Below, one piece after another: positions 24,620 to 36,484 of a DNA stretch of 64,000 bases. Under the pieces are notes generated by a model, which did no database searches, was not told the DNA's origin, and worked only from the letters and a program-made list of their open reading frames with translations. Both the position numbers and the translations under genes were made by a program. The DNA is taken from assembly GCA_029931535.1 (NCBI GenBank), contig JAQPZY010001664.1, positions 4,928,501 to 4,992,500 of the forward strand, given 5' to 3'. The stretch comes from Margaritifera margaritifera (lineage: Eukaryota > Mollusca > Bivalvia > Unionida > Margaritiferidae). Within the stretch, counting starts at the first letter, position 1, and each line of letters starts with the position of its first letter.

Positions 24620-25330
24620 CAATGCTAATAATGTACCAAGACTATCTGATGAACCATGCTAATAATGTATCCAGACAGTACTTGATGAACCAAGCTAATA
24701 CTGTGCCAAGACTATCTGATGAACCATGCTAAGACTGTATCCAGACTTGTGTGATGAACCATGGTAATATTGTAACCAGACTGTATCTGATGAACCATGC
24801 TAATAATGTATCCAGACTGTACTTGATGAACCAAGCTAATACTGTGCCAAGACTATCTGATGAACCATGCTAATAATGTATCCAGACTGTATCTGATGAA
24901 CCATGCTAAGACTGTATCCAGACTTGTGTGATGAACCATGGTAATATTGTAACCAGACTGTATCTGATGAACCATGCTAATAATGTATCCAGACTGTACT
25001 TGATGAACCAAGCTAATACTGTGCCAAGACTATCTGATGAACCATGCTAATAATGTATCCAGACTGTATCTGATGAACCATGCTAAGACTGTATCCAGAC
25101 TTGTGTGATGAACCATGGTAATATTGTAACCAGACTGTATCTGATGAACCATGCTAATAATGTATCCAGACTGTACTTGATGAACCAAGCTAATACTGTG
25201 CCATGACTATCTGATGAACCATGGTAATATTGTAACCAGACTGTATCTGATGAACCATGCCATATAATGTACCTAGACTGTATCTGATGAACCATGTTAA
25301 TAATGTACACAAACTGTATCTAACTTGCAA
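24620..25330. repeat. Higher-order repeat array (177-bp period of ~35-bp monomers)
   Basis: The monomer is of the type TCTGATGAACCATGCTAATA plus ATGTATCCAGACTG. Distinct monomer variants (for example CTTGTGTGATGAACCATGG at about 24745, 24922 and 25099) recur every 177 bp, that is every five monomers. Confidence 0.88.
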
Positions 25331-25754
25331 ACAATTTCAAAACAGAGGCTGGTAATGGCCTGTATATCAAGCTTGCCTGTGATCCATATTCCAAATCTGA
25401 AGAGGGTAGTATATAATGGTATAGAAATAAAAGGAAAGTATAAACCTTTAACACTTAAGTTAATTTAGTGTGTAGATGGATGTACAGACAGACATATGAA
25501 CTGACATACAGACAAGCACACAGAAACCACAAGGACATGCAGAATCTCACTGTTGATAACTGCAACATCACCACCAGAAATGTTATGTCTACGTTTCTCT
25601 ATTTTCTAATTCTGGTGAGACAATGAAGGACCTACATCAAGTATAAACCTATAGTACTTTATTCAATAGCTGTTCCCAGTCCAACAGACAAAATACATGT
25701 ACTATAAATAAAATATACAAACAAAATTTCATAAAAGCAAAATTTAGCAAAGAA

Positions 25755-25875
25755 AGTGTTATATGAAAATAGTCATTTCAAAATAATGACTAAGAAAGTG
25801 AATTATGAAAATAGTCATTTCAAAATAATGACTAAGAAAGTGAATTATGAAAATAGTCATTTCAAAATAATGACT
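25755..25875. repeat. 42-bp array, 3 units
   Basis: The unit is AAGAAAGTGAATTATGAAAA then TAGTCATTTCAAAATAATGACT. Confidence 0.92.
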
Positions 25876-26194
25876 ATAATACAACATAGTAGACCTCAGT
25901 TCCTTAGTGACTAATTTGTCGAAATTATAAGTAATCAATCTAATGTGATTCACAAAAGGGTTAAAAACAAATCTTGTGCCTGGAAACAAGTGGCTACCAT
26001 ATATTGAATTCATGTTGCCAAGCAAGCTCTACTACATGATATCCTTTATTTTTTGTGTCAAATTTTTTTCAAAACTATAAAAATATTGCACAAAGATTAT
26101 AATGAATCATGTACAAGGGAAAAAAAAGAAATCTTAGCTAACTGTTAAATACTCAAGTATGTTCCTTAGACTATCAAATTCTTTTTTCTGTTAG

Positions 26195-26340
26195 CACACT
26201 GGGCTACTATCTGATATCAAATTCTTTTTCTTGTTAGCCACTGGGCTACTATCTGATATCAAATTCTTTTTCCTGTTAGCCCACTGGGCTACTATCTGAT
26301 ATCAATTTTTTTCTTGTTAGCCCACTGGGCTTACTATCTG
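26195..26340. repeat. ~43-bp array, 4 units
   Basis: The unit includes GTTAGCCCACTGGGCTACTA then TCTGATATCAAATTCTTTTT. It directly abuts the LINE tail. Confidence 0.9.
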
Positions 26341-26342
26341 AT

Positions 26343-26835
26343 ATGTATGTATGTATTAGCATTTAATGGCACCTCAGCACAATAATGGCTATATTGTGTC
26401 AATTAAAAGTTAAGTTCTAAAAACGTGAAAATGAAGAATTGCACAAAACTTTAGGAAGATAAACTCTTCCATATAAATGTAATCATAAAGTACAACAATT
26501 CAAAATATAAAACATAAAGATGCTAAAATTCCCTAAAATGTATATAAAACAAAAGATAAAGGTAAAACATGTAAAATCCTTAAAACATATGGTCAAAATT
26601 TGTTATATAAACAGCATTTTCTAAAAAAAAGTCTAAGATTTTCTCTGGTGGTACATCATCATAAAGTTTCTTCATTAAGTTCTCATCAAAAAGTGGAGGT
26701 CAATACACTCAACAATAACGTGTTCCACTGTTAGTGGACACTGGCAGGATATGCAATCTGATTGAGATTCAACCTTCACGAGGCATGCATGAGCTACGTT
26801 CCGATCCGAAATTTGCCAGATCTTGCATAAAGAAT
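26343..26835 (-). mobile_element. LINE (non-LTR retrotransposon) 3' end, 5'-truncated
   Basis: Minus-strand translation gives HACLVKVESQSDCISCQCPL then TVEHVIVECIDLHFL. This is a Cys-rich LTVEH motif typical of the C-terminal part of LINE ORF2 after the RNase H region. Frameshifts follow. The 3' untranslated end reads GTGCTGAGGTGCCATTAAAT and finishes in a short TACA-type tail (ATACATACATAC). It is a dead copy. Confidence 0.72.
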
Positions 26836-26972
26836 CTGAATTTCATGATAAATGTTATGACTTACAATATTCTGCCATGATATTTTCTACAAAAAATAGA
26901 ATGAACTTCAATACAAAGTCAAAAAAAATTGATACTTAAACTGAGAGACCTCTATACTGAAGATTTACTTAC

Positions 26973-27038
26973 AAGAGCTGCTGCCCCTCCTGGCACTACA
27001 GACTTGATGTAGATTCCACGTTCTCGCTGCCCGTCACC
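26973..27038 (-). CDS. AFDN: Afadin exon: PDZ domain, second part
   Basis: This exon has 22 codons. It is preceded by TTTGTTTCCAG and followed by GTAAGT, phase 0 at both ends. The product reads GDGQRERGIYIKSVVPGGAA followed by Ala-Leu. This is the stretch from beta2 to the alphaA region of a PDZ domain; vertebrate afadin has GIYVKSVVKGGAA at the same place. It is too short to be found by open-frame length and was placed by homology and by phase fit with its neighbours. Confidence 0.95.
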
Positions 27039-27249
27039 CTGGAAACAAACAGATATGTTTAGACTGTAAGGACATCATATATTTTCTTGGTTATGTTGAC
27101 AAGCAAGGTAGCAATATTGTATTTACACAAGTGTATAATAACAACTCAATTGTGATGAATAAAGACCCAGATAAGCTGCTGTGTAATGTGTATGCAGATC
27201 TGGCAATTCATTATTTGCATTTTTTGTACATTTTGTTCTGTAAATACTG

Positions 27250-28135
27250 TATACAGCACTACCTCACTATAAGGCCATTCATTATAACAATGTTCCTGTT
27301 ACAAGGCAAGTATGGTCAAGAATCCCATGTCATTAAGTGGCAGTAAAATTGCATGCATCATGTACTTCATTATAAGATGGTCTCACTATAAGGTGATATA
27401 CTCTATGGCTACCATGGACAGTGTTATAATGAGGGAGTACTGTATAATGTACTTCATTATAAAATGGTTGCACAACAAGGCAGTATACTCTATGGCTACC
27501 ATGGAGTGTCATAATGAAGGAGTATGGTATAATGTATTTCATTATAAGATGGTCTCACAATAAGGTGGTATACTCTATGGCTACCATGGACAGTGTTATA
27601 ATGAGGGATTACTGTATAATGTATTTCATAAGATTGTCTCACTATAAGGCAGGATACTCTATGGCTACTATGGACAGTGTTATAATAAGGGAATACTGTA
27701 TAATGTATTTCATTATAAGATGGTCTCACAATAATGTGGTATACTCTATGACTACCATGGACAGTGTTATAATGAGGGAGTACTGTATAATGTATTTCAT
27801 AAGATTGTCTCACTATAAGGCAGGATATTCTATGGCTACTATGGACAGTGTTATAATGAGGGAGTACTGTATAATGTATTTCATTATAAGATGGTCTCAC
27901 AATAATGTGGTATACTCTATGGCTACCATGGACAGTGTTATAATGAGGGAGTACTGTATAATGTATTTCATTATAAGATGGTCTCACAATAATGTGGTAT
28001 ACTCTATGGCTACCATTGACAGTGTTATGAGGGAGTACTGTATAATGTATTTCATTATAAGATGGTCTCACTATAAGGCAGTATACTCTATGGCTACCAT
28101 TGACAGTGTTATTATGAGGGAGTACTGTTTTTATA
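27250..28135. repeat. 87-bp tandem array built from a pogo-like MITE end
   Basis: About nine units contain TATAATGAGGGAGTACTGTA, CATTATAAGATGGTCTCAC and ATGGCTACCATGGACAGTGT. Some units are 82 bp. Eighty-seven is divisible by three, so both strands stay open for up to about 200 codons; these are not genes. A single diverged unit in the opposite orientation lies at 62711-62810. Confidence 0.9.
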
Positions 28136-28509
28136 TGTTACTATATATGGATTAAGTAAGTTATTTAGGAATGAACTACCCACTGAAGGCAACTGTCTTG
28201 ATAGCTTTTAGAACTTGATCTTCTTACCTTCAGAACAAATACAAAGTTTTATTAAAGCACCATAAAACATCTCATTATCATTTGACAAGTTTGGGCCATT
28301 ATTTAAAAAAATACTACCGGTTCATTCAAATTAAACATTTTTCAAGTGAACTTGTTGGGGGAAAATAATTATGAAAATATTTACTAGGAGAGTGACTAAA
28401 TTTTATTATGCCCTAAGTACATACCACTACACATTTTAAGGAAATGCAATTTTAATGAACCAGAAATGCACACCTGTGATATCTCTAGTTAGTGGAAAAA
28501 CCTACAGAA

Positions 28510-28625
28510 TTGTGAACCATCTCTGTCTCTATCCTTGAGATCAGACTTACAGATCTCACATTCTCTATCCTTGAGATTAGACTTACAAATCTCACATTCT
28601 CTATCCTTGAGATCAGAATAACAAA
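28510..28625. repeat. ~37-bp array, 3 units
   Basis: The unit is TCTATCCTTGAGATCAGACT then TACAAATCTCACATTC. Confidence 0.9.
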
Positions 28626-28803
28626 TTTGTTATGCTCAGTTTTTTCCTTGTGATATTTTTAACCAAAGGATTATACCTTGCATATTAATTTCATCTAGGG
28701 GTAAACATGAAGATGGAATATACAAAGTAACACTTTAATCATGATTGCATGAGAATATTCCATGCAATCTGCAATTTACTAATATATGCAATCTGCAATT
28801 TAC

Positions 28804-29025
28804 TACTGTCTATACTTGCGTATAACCCGGGTCCAAAATGCAAACAACACAGACCCTGATCTGCCGTCGCATAATGTGCTGGCAGATCAGGATCTATGTT
28901 GTTTGTTCTACTGATTAGTCCTTACAAACTGCACAGAGCCAGATCTCCCGGCGCATTATGCGATGGCAGATCTGGGTTTATGAAGTTTGCAGTTGGTATC
29001 AGTTTATACATGAGTATATACGGTA
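28804..29025 (-). mobile_element. Twin-palindrome MITE
   Basis: Order is B then A. The ends TACTGTCTATACTTGCGTAT and ACATGAGTATATACGGTA form inverted repeats. The loops read CGTCGCATAATGTGC and CCCGGCGCATTATGCGA. Confidence 0.87.
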
Positions 29026-29612
29026 AGATATCGTAAAGGTCAAACCCAAAGGAAAATTTGTTTGCATTTTGCAGTGAGCACATGGATGACCTAAAAAAAA
29101 TCAGATGTCACATAATTTACTCAAGTCTCACAGAATTGTTTGTCAAATATATGTGAGGTACTCTGAAAGTATCACAGGTATGGAAACGTGTTCATACTGT
29201 GACTCACCTACCTATATGATGAAATTCAAACTGTGATAATTTAAGTTGACCTAGAATGTCTTAATGTAAAAGCCTCATACCAAATTTGGTTTGAAAGTAG
29301 TGCAGTTATATTTTATGACTGATGTGACAGGATAGATAGACATGAGTAAACATTACATGACTCCTCTCTAGATTGGCAGAGGCTTAAGAATGTACTTTAA
29401 TTAGTATGCTACTTTCAAACTCCATACCCAAACACTGACTTCAGTCATTGCCTGACCCTATAATCCCCAAAATATCAGCACAAAAATTGAACAGTCTTGA
29501 AATTGTCAGCTATGCTTACATCTTTCAATTACTGAAATGTGGCATATATGTAAAGTTATAAACAATGAGTTCTTTTGAAAAAAATTATGATTCTATTATA
29601 ACTGAGAAAAAG

Positions 29613-29832
29613 ACCGTATATACTTGCTTACAAGTTGGGTCCAACTGCAAACAACATAGACCCTGTTCTGCCATCACATAATTCACTGGCAGATCAGGGT
29701 CTGTGTTGTTTGTTCTAATGATTACTTGTAACAAACTGCATAGATCCAGATCTGCTGGCTAATTACGTGATGGCAGATCTGGCTCTATGAAGTTTGCATT
29801 TGGATCTGACTTATAGGTGAGTATATGTGATA
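29613..29832 (-). mobile_element. Twin-palindrome MITE
   Basis: Order is B then A. It starts ACCGTATATACTTGCTTACA and ends GGTGAGTATATGTGATA. It lies only 0.6 kb from the previous copy, in the same orientation. Confidence 0.85.
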
Positions 29833-30430
29833 ATAGATGACTCATTTTTCAAATTTAAGCACAACTTCAACTTCTGCTATAACAGCTTTGTAATTAAACT
29901 GTAAGGAAAAATTTGCCAAGGACAAATCAATCTACATTTATTTGTTATTAGAGATTTTTGTTTGTATTACAAAACATTGTAACTGTTAAAAACTACTGCT
30001 CAGAATATATTACAAATTGTCATCTAAACAAAAAGCACAATGTAAACAGTCCCTATTTAAAAATCACTCATCATCCATTGCAAGATTGAACATTTTACTT
30101 CTTTCTCTTCACACCCATGTTAAGCAATTAGTTTTACTAGCTTCAAACATCTTGAGAACAAAGACAATCCAATCGATTTCAGAGCAAACTTCTACCTAAC
30201 CATCAAATGTAAACATACTAAACATTGTAACTAAGTTTGGCATGCATTCAGCGTATTTAAAAAACCCATGTGTGTGTCAACACTACAGGAATTTAATCAA
30301 CCATTTTCCACACTAGAATCAAGGTACAAAATACAATAAAATTTGCCATAAGGACTCACCCTGTATGAAGGAAATCTGTCACAAAGGATACATTTGGAAA
30401 TCCAAATGAAAATCCTTACATAATTATACT

Positions 30431-31276
30431 CTACATAAAGGACATCTGACTGATGTGGACATGAAAGACATATGACTGATGTGGACATAAAAGACATCTG
30501 ACTGATGTAGACAAAAAGGACATGTAACTGATGTGGACATAAAGGACATGTGACTGATGTGGACATAAAGGACATGTGACTGATGTGGACATAAAGGACA
30601 TGTGACTGATGTGGACATAAAGGACATGTGACTGATGTGGACATAAAGGACATGTGACTGATGTGGACATAAAGGACATGTGACTGATGTGGACATAAAA
30701 GACATCTGACTGATGACATGGACATAAAAGATATCTGACTGATGTGGACATAAAAGACATCTGACTGATGTGGACATAAAGGACATCTGACTGATGTGGA
30801 CATAAAGGACATCTAACTGATGTAAACATAAAGAACATCTGATTGATGTAGACAAAAAGGACATTTGACTGATGTGAACATAAAAGACATCTGACTGATG
30901 TGGACATAAAAGACATCTGACTGATGTGGACATAAAGGACATCTGACTGATGTGGACATAAAGGACATCTGACTGATGTAGACATAAAGGACATATGATT
31001 GATGTAGACAAAAAGGACATCTGACTGATGTGGACATAAAGGACAACTGACAAATGTGGTCATAAAGGATATCTGACTTATGTGGACATGAAAGACATCT
31101 GACTGATGTGGACATAAAGGATATCTGACTGATGTGGACGTAAAAGACATCGACTGATGTGGACATAAAGGATATCTGACTGATGTGGACATAAAAGACA
31201 TCGACTGATGTGGACATAAAGGACATCTGATTGATATAGACAAAAAGGACATCTGACTGATGTGGACATAAAGGAC
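30431..31276. repeat. 26-bp minisatellite, ~32 units
   Basis: The unit is GGACATCTGACTGATGTGGA plus CATAAA, with variants GGACATGTG and AGACATCTG and a few indels. The minus-strand unit lacks stops in all three frames, so several overlapping frames of up to 284 codons appear. This is a repeat artefact. Confidence 0.95.
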
Positions 31277-31606
31277 AGAATACAATCTGACTTAAAAGTT
31301 TCTATTACATACTTTCATATAAAGGACTCATGCTCACAAAGAACAACATATATGAACACCTCTCTCCTATCTGCTATATTTCTAAACACTGGGGGTAGGG
31401 GTCGCATACTGCCATATTTGTAGATACTGGGGGTGGTTGGTAGAGGGGGGGGGCAGCACTGTGGTCTATCATATTTAGTGAAACCTGTCAAACCAAAAAC
31501 CTTCGGTACCAAATTAAATATGAGTTTCAAGGGTTTTCAGTTTACTGCAATAACTGTATTGAAAAAAGGGCAAGTTAGCCATGGGAATTCTACTTTTGTT
31601 TCAAGG

Positions 31607-31788
31607 TACTGTATATGCTAGCTTATAAATTGAGTCCAACTGCAAACATCATAGACCTTGATCTGCCATTGCATAATGTTTTGGAAGATGAGGGTTCTAT
31701 GTTCTCTGTTCTACTGATTACTCAGACATCAGATCTGGGTCTGTGCAGTTTGTACCTGACCTTGACTTATAAGTGAGTATATATGATA
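31607..31788 (-). mobile_element. Twin-palindrome MITE, module A half deleted
   Basis: Module B is present with worn arms. Only the right arm of module A (AGATCTGGGTCTGTGCAGTT) survives. The right end is AAGTGAGTATATATGATA. Confidence 0.78.
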
Positions 31789-32056
31789 AGTCTGGTTTAC
31801 TGTAGTTTGGCCTTAAGAAGTTTCACTGTATCTATAGTAAATTAGATTTGGTGTCTGGCTGTCATAGTTTGGCCTTAAGAAGTTTCACTGTATCTATAGT
31901 AAATTAGATTTGGTGTCTGGCTGTCATAGTTTGGCCTTAAGAAGTTTCACTGTATCTATAGTAAATTAGATTTAGTATCTGGCTGTCATAGTTTGGCCTT
32001 AAGAAGTTTCACTGTATCTATAATAAATTAGATTTGGTGTCTGGCTGTCATAGGGG
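31785..32056. repeat. 62-bp array, ~4 units
   Basis: The unit is GTTTGGCCTTAAGAAGTTTC, ACTGTATCTATAGTAAATTA, GATTTGGTGTCTGGCTGTCA, TA. Confidence 0.94.
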
Positions 32057-32107
32057 AATACAGGCAAATCAGTTAAGAGGAAAATAGTAGTATACATACT
32101 GAGTCTC

Positions 32108-32338
32108 AAAACCTGTATAGGGGACCTGAATAGAATACCAGAAACACACTTGTACAGGGGACCTGAATAGAATACCAGAAACACACTTGTATAGGGGACC
32201 TGAATAGAATACCAGAAACACACTTGCATAGGGAACCTGTATAGAATACCAGAAACACACTTGCATAGGGGACCTGTATAGAATACCAGAAACACACTTG
32301 TATAGGGGACCTGGATAAAATACGTAGAAACACACTTG
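32108..32338. repeat. 37-bp array, 6 units
   Basis: The unit is GGGGACCTGAATAGAATACC then AGAAACACACTTGTATA. Minus-strand frames remain open and are not genes. Confidence 0.94.
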
Positions 32339-32850
32339 CTTTGCACATGTTTGATTCTAGGCTAATTCCCCAGGTCAATGCACGTGCAAGGATTTCATCT
32401 ACATTTTCCCATTTCCACCATCATAGACACACATAAGAACTGTCAAGAGTACATGACCCATATGTTATTTGTTAAAGCTTGTTGTAAAATTGACACAGAA
32501 TGAACAAAATTTAAAAGTTCTCTCTCCACCCCCCCCCCCCCCTCATCCCCCGGCAGGTACGTAAAGAAAGTTCTGAGCTAATAAAATGATCATTGCACAA
32601 TGAGAACTCAATCAATAAATGCAGTATTCATTAAAAGAAAATCAGCAAATACAATTCAAACTTCAAAGGTGATGGAAATGTTAATCACAATCATTTTTAA
32701 CTTTAGTCAATGAGGTCAAGGTTATTCATATGTACTCCACCTTTTTCTTCTGTGAAAGATTTTTCATATCAACTTTTTTTCTCACTTTCAATATTTGCAT
32801 AAACTGAGAGTAAATTTAATGGTGTTGTGTTCGCCTTTTCCTTCTGCCAA

Positions 32851-32964
32851 AATACAAGTCAGATCCAACTGAAAACTGCATAGGCTCAAATATGCCATCC
32901 CAAAATGCACCAGCAGATCAGGGTTTTGCGGTTGGACCAGACCTATATGTGAGTATATACGGTA
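32851..32964 (+). mobile_element. Twin-palindrome MITE, internally deleted
   Basis: The left arm of module A is joined to the right arm of module B (CAGCAGATCAGGG). This leaves a ~114-bp element ending GAGTATATACGGTA. Confidence 0.7.
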
Positions 32965-33599
32965 ATCCTTTCCAGTTCAACAATGTAACCTATATATTTA
33001 AGTGAACCACCTGAAGATATAAAGTAGTGTATCACATTTATTACTGGCATGAAGTGCATTGGTAGTTTACATTATCTCACTTAATTTAACTTGATTTAAA
33101 TTAGCTGTAGAACATAAAACTGTCATGTATGGCCATCTGCCATCTTTTTCATAGACAAGTAAGGTCCCTTTCAAGTTCTCCATGTAATTCCTAATCCTAT
33201 TGATATTGTCCTCTCTTGTAGATAGGATAGGCCGTTTTGGCTCATGCACAGGGTTCACAAAGGCATACATTTCCATCGTTAACTTTCCAGTCAAAAAGAA
33301 AAACATTCTTCTGCAATATTGTTAGTCACCATTACAATGCTAGTCACCAATGTAACATTTCTGAATCCTGTTGTAACTATGCACAAAAGCTACTTTCATA
33401 GCCTTCCATGGTAAATGCCTACAATATTTTATTACATGCCCCCCAACCCCCCTCCCCATCCAAACCTCCATGTGCATGTCCAATGTATAAAGTCTGGTTA
33501 AAAAGTATTTTAAAAATGTCACTGTAATTGCAATTTTTGAATATCTGACCTTTTAAATTTTTGAATATCACTCTTATGGAGCCAGGGTGAGGCCCCCAA

Positions 33600-33840
33600 A
33601 AACAAGACTCCTCTTACAGATGTTTACCATACAGACAACATATGTAATTTTGGTAAATTTCCGTACAGACAACAAATCAACAAATACAAGTTTGGTAAAT
33701 TAGCATACAAACAATATATGTAAGTTTGGTAAATTACCATACAGACAACATTTGTAAGTTTGGTAAATTACCATACAGACACCGTATGTAAGTTTGGTAA
33801 ATTACCATACAGACAACATATATAAGTTTGGTAAATATCC
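33600..33840. repeat. 34-bp array, ~6-7 units
   Basis: The unit is ACCATACAGACAACATATGT then AAGTTTGGTAAATT, with diverged early units. Confidence 0.9.
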
Positions 33841-33885
33841 ATCCAGCAGTTTAGGAGGAGTTGGAGTTATGGACAGATTAAAAGA

Positions 33886-33922
33886 AGGATGGATGGATGG
33901 ACAGACAGACAGACAGACAGAC
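33886..33922. repeat. (GGAT)n/(CAGA)n microsatellite
   Basis: GGATGGATGGATGGACAGAC followed by further CAGA units. Confidence 0.9.
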
Positions 33923-34014
33923 ACAATATTCCCTTATTAAAGTGTGGGGATAAAAATACAACCATGCTACAAAAGTTTATCATATTCTCCTTACTGGTAT
34001 GATTTTGTATCATT

Positions 34015-34170
34015 AGAATTTGCATGTGCAATTGCTACTGATACAACTGTTTCCATGTGCAACTGCTATTGATACAACTGTTTGCATGTGCAACTCCTAT
34101 AGATACAACTGTTTGCATGGCAACTCCTATTGATACAACTGTTTGCATGTGCAACTCCTATTGATACAAA
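34015..34170. repeat. 31-bp array, ~5 units
   Basis: The unit is GCATGTGCAACTCCTATTGA then TACAACTGTTT. Confidence 0.92.
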
Positions 34171-34743
34171 TGCATCACCAATGGTTGCAATTGCAATTTA
34201 ACATGATACAACATAAACTTTCATTAAGGGCTAATTGTGGCATATCATATAATACATGTATTGTAAGCAGCATACAGTGCCTGAACAATTCTGTCATAAA
34301 GAAGGCAAATCTTTGAGTAGAAAACTCAACATTCACTATATTTAGCACATGCATATATTCTCTTTGTTGCAAAACTACCAACTTTGTTCTCTTTGTCTTC
34401 ACTCTTCTTTCACTGATTGCAAATTAAAAAGCTTGTTTTCGTAAAACTGGGCAGTACTATTATAATAAGAGTTTCTTAGAGTTGTATAATCCACAAACCA
34501 TTATTTACTTCTTAAGTACATGCACTGAATGAAAGTTATTATATACAGGTAAACATAAATATAAATTACCTGTCGGCAAAGAGGACAAAAAAGTGAAGTT
34601 GCACTTTTTGAATGTTTAGAGACTGTATTTAACTTCATAACTTTATAATTGCATACCTGAAGAATGCAACCCACATCTAACCAAACATTCTGTCACATTT
34701 AAGACTGTGAAGAAAAAGAAGGAATAAGCCGATTGCAATTCCT

Positions 34744-36484
34744 AGGGCTGAGCAATTTTTTTTTCATCCACTTGTCCAGGACAAGTGGTTTAGGAAAATT
34801 CACTTGTCCCACCTACCTTTGCACTTGTCTCAAAAATTTTAATAAATTGTCAAGATTTGATGAGATGTATGCACTTTAATCCATAGAAAGAACAAACGAA
34901 ATAATGTTCAACATATTTATTTCTTAAAAGAATTAAATTTTCCAAAAACATAGGTTGATATTATACATTTTCTTACATCAGAGGTTGTCAGTTTTCCACT
35001 GTCCATGTATCTTATATGCATTATTTTTTGCTCCGATGTGGTAGCATCGGTACTTCCATCATCAAGAATGGAAAGGAATTTACTGGAATTCAGACTTTCC
35101 CTGACTTCTTCTCTTAAGACTTGATTGAATGATACAACGAAGTTCAACAATATTCTTCTCCTGGAGTGCACATATAATTTCCATATCAGAAAATGGTTTT
35201 ACATAATGGGCTAGATTGTAGCCTGTGTTAAAGAGAGCTCTCATTTTCTAAAATTTCAGTCTCATTTAGTTCTGAAAGGGCCTTTCCTAATGTAGTGTCA
35301 GCAACTATAACTTCAGGGATTTTCTGCACATGCTGGCTAGTGTCATGCATATACTGTGCTGCACAGGTCTTGTGATGTCCAGAATTGTTATGAGACTTGA
35401 TTGGTTCAATCCTGAATTTGTCAGTTCCAATTACAAAATACACTGGTTGAATTTCCAACCTGTGCCAGTTTGGGATATTGTTTGCATTAACTGCAAAACA
35501 TTTTTCCTTCTGAGTCAATGAAATCAAGCCAGGGATAACTATCAACTCAATGCAGCTGAAAATTTCTCAGTCTCTTAGTAGTGTCATATTGGACAATTTT
35601 TGTGGCAACAGAGTCTTACTTATTTTTCAATGGAAAAATAGTTACCTCACACTCAGTGGCAGTCTTACGTTTTAACCCTCCACTTTCACCTGAATTTTCG
35701 TTCTTTGAATCTTTCATATTAATTTCCTCGAGAAAATAATTAGTGAAATTGTTTTATCCACATAGTAAATATTACCCTTGCTTGACAACTAATTCTAAAT
35801 CGATCATAATGATCTATAGATTTTTAATTAAAGACATGTTTTCAGCATGTTGGCCATTTATGTTTAACAATCATAACATACATTTTGTCCTTTAAATATG
35901 AACAGGCAGCTCCTAATTAGCATAATTGTTTTGCTTCAAACACAATATCAGATGTAGAAGTTAATCGTCTGTAAAATAAATTAAAAATTAAAGAACCATC
36001 ACTGCCATTTAATCAGTTCATAAAGGAAACTGAAACTAATGTCAGTGAGGTGCCTTTAATTCCTCGCTGGATTGAAATCAAAGGGTGATTCGTTCATGAG
36101 GATCTGCTTTACTCAATACAATGAAGCCGCCTAAACACTGCTAATTAATCAGGACAGTTTTGTTTTGTTTCACGTGTTTTGATTGGCCAATAATTTTGGT
36201 CACGTAGCCCAATATGCAGTCAAGCGGTAATAGAACGTGTGCACATGCATCAAGTTATCAATGACCACTGGCAAGTGTGATACAGGATGTAAATAAATAC
36301 ATGGAGAGGGGTATAATCAAGTATTCAGTATGCCTGGAGGGCATGAATGGCCAGATAAAGGTAGATAAAGTGATTATGGCATGAAAAAAGCACTTGCCCG
36401 ACTTTTAAAGAGGAAAAAAGCACTTGTCCCAGACAGAGGACTTGGAAACTTTTACTTTCCTGACTTCAAAAATGAATAGCCCTG
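34744..36484 (-). mobile_element. Decayed hAT-type DNA transposon (1.74 kb)
   Basis: The ends AGGGCTGAGCAATTTTTTTT and AATGAATAGCCCTG are inverted repeats. Flanks AATTCCT (34737-34743) and AATTCCTG (36485-36492) fit an 8-bp hAT target duplication with a small loss at the left end. On the minus strand a zinc-finger-like region (NWHRLEIQPVYFVIGTDKFR then IEPIKSHNNSGHHKTC, about 35330-35510) precedes LNSSKFLSILDDGSTDATTS (about 35030-35100). Both belong to the TTF-type-zinc-finger hAT group known from KIAA1586/ZNF862-like proteins. The frame is broken in several places. Confidence 0.75.

Larger units (their letters stand above)
23760..26972 (-). other. Intron (3.2 kb)
   Basis: This is a phase 0 intron inside the PDZ domain. 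It contains a half twin-palindrome copy (24336-24382), a higher-order repeat array (24620-25330), a 42-bp array (25755-25875), a ~43-bp array (26195-26340) and a LINE 3' tail (26343-26835). Confidence 0.85.

Noticed and set aside
27514..28155. 213-codon open frame on the plus strand (and 191 codons on the minus)
   Set aside because: It lies wholly within the 87-bp tandem array. The unit length is divisible by three, so absence of stops is automatic.
30431..31285. 284-codon minus-strand open frame and overlapping ones
   Set aside because: It is built entirely from the 26-bp minisatellite. The translation is the same 26-residue string repeated.
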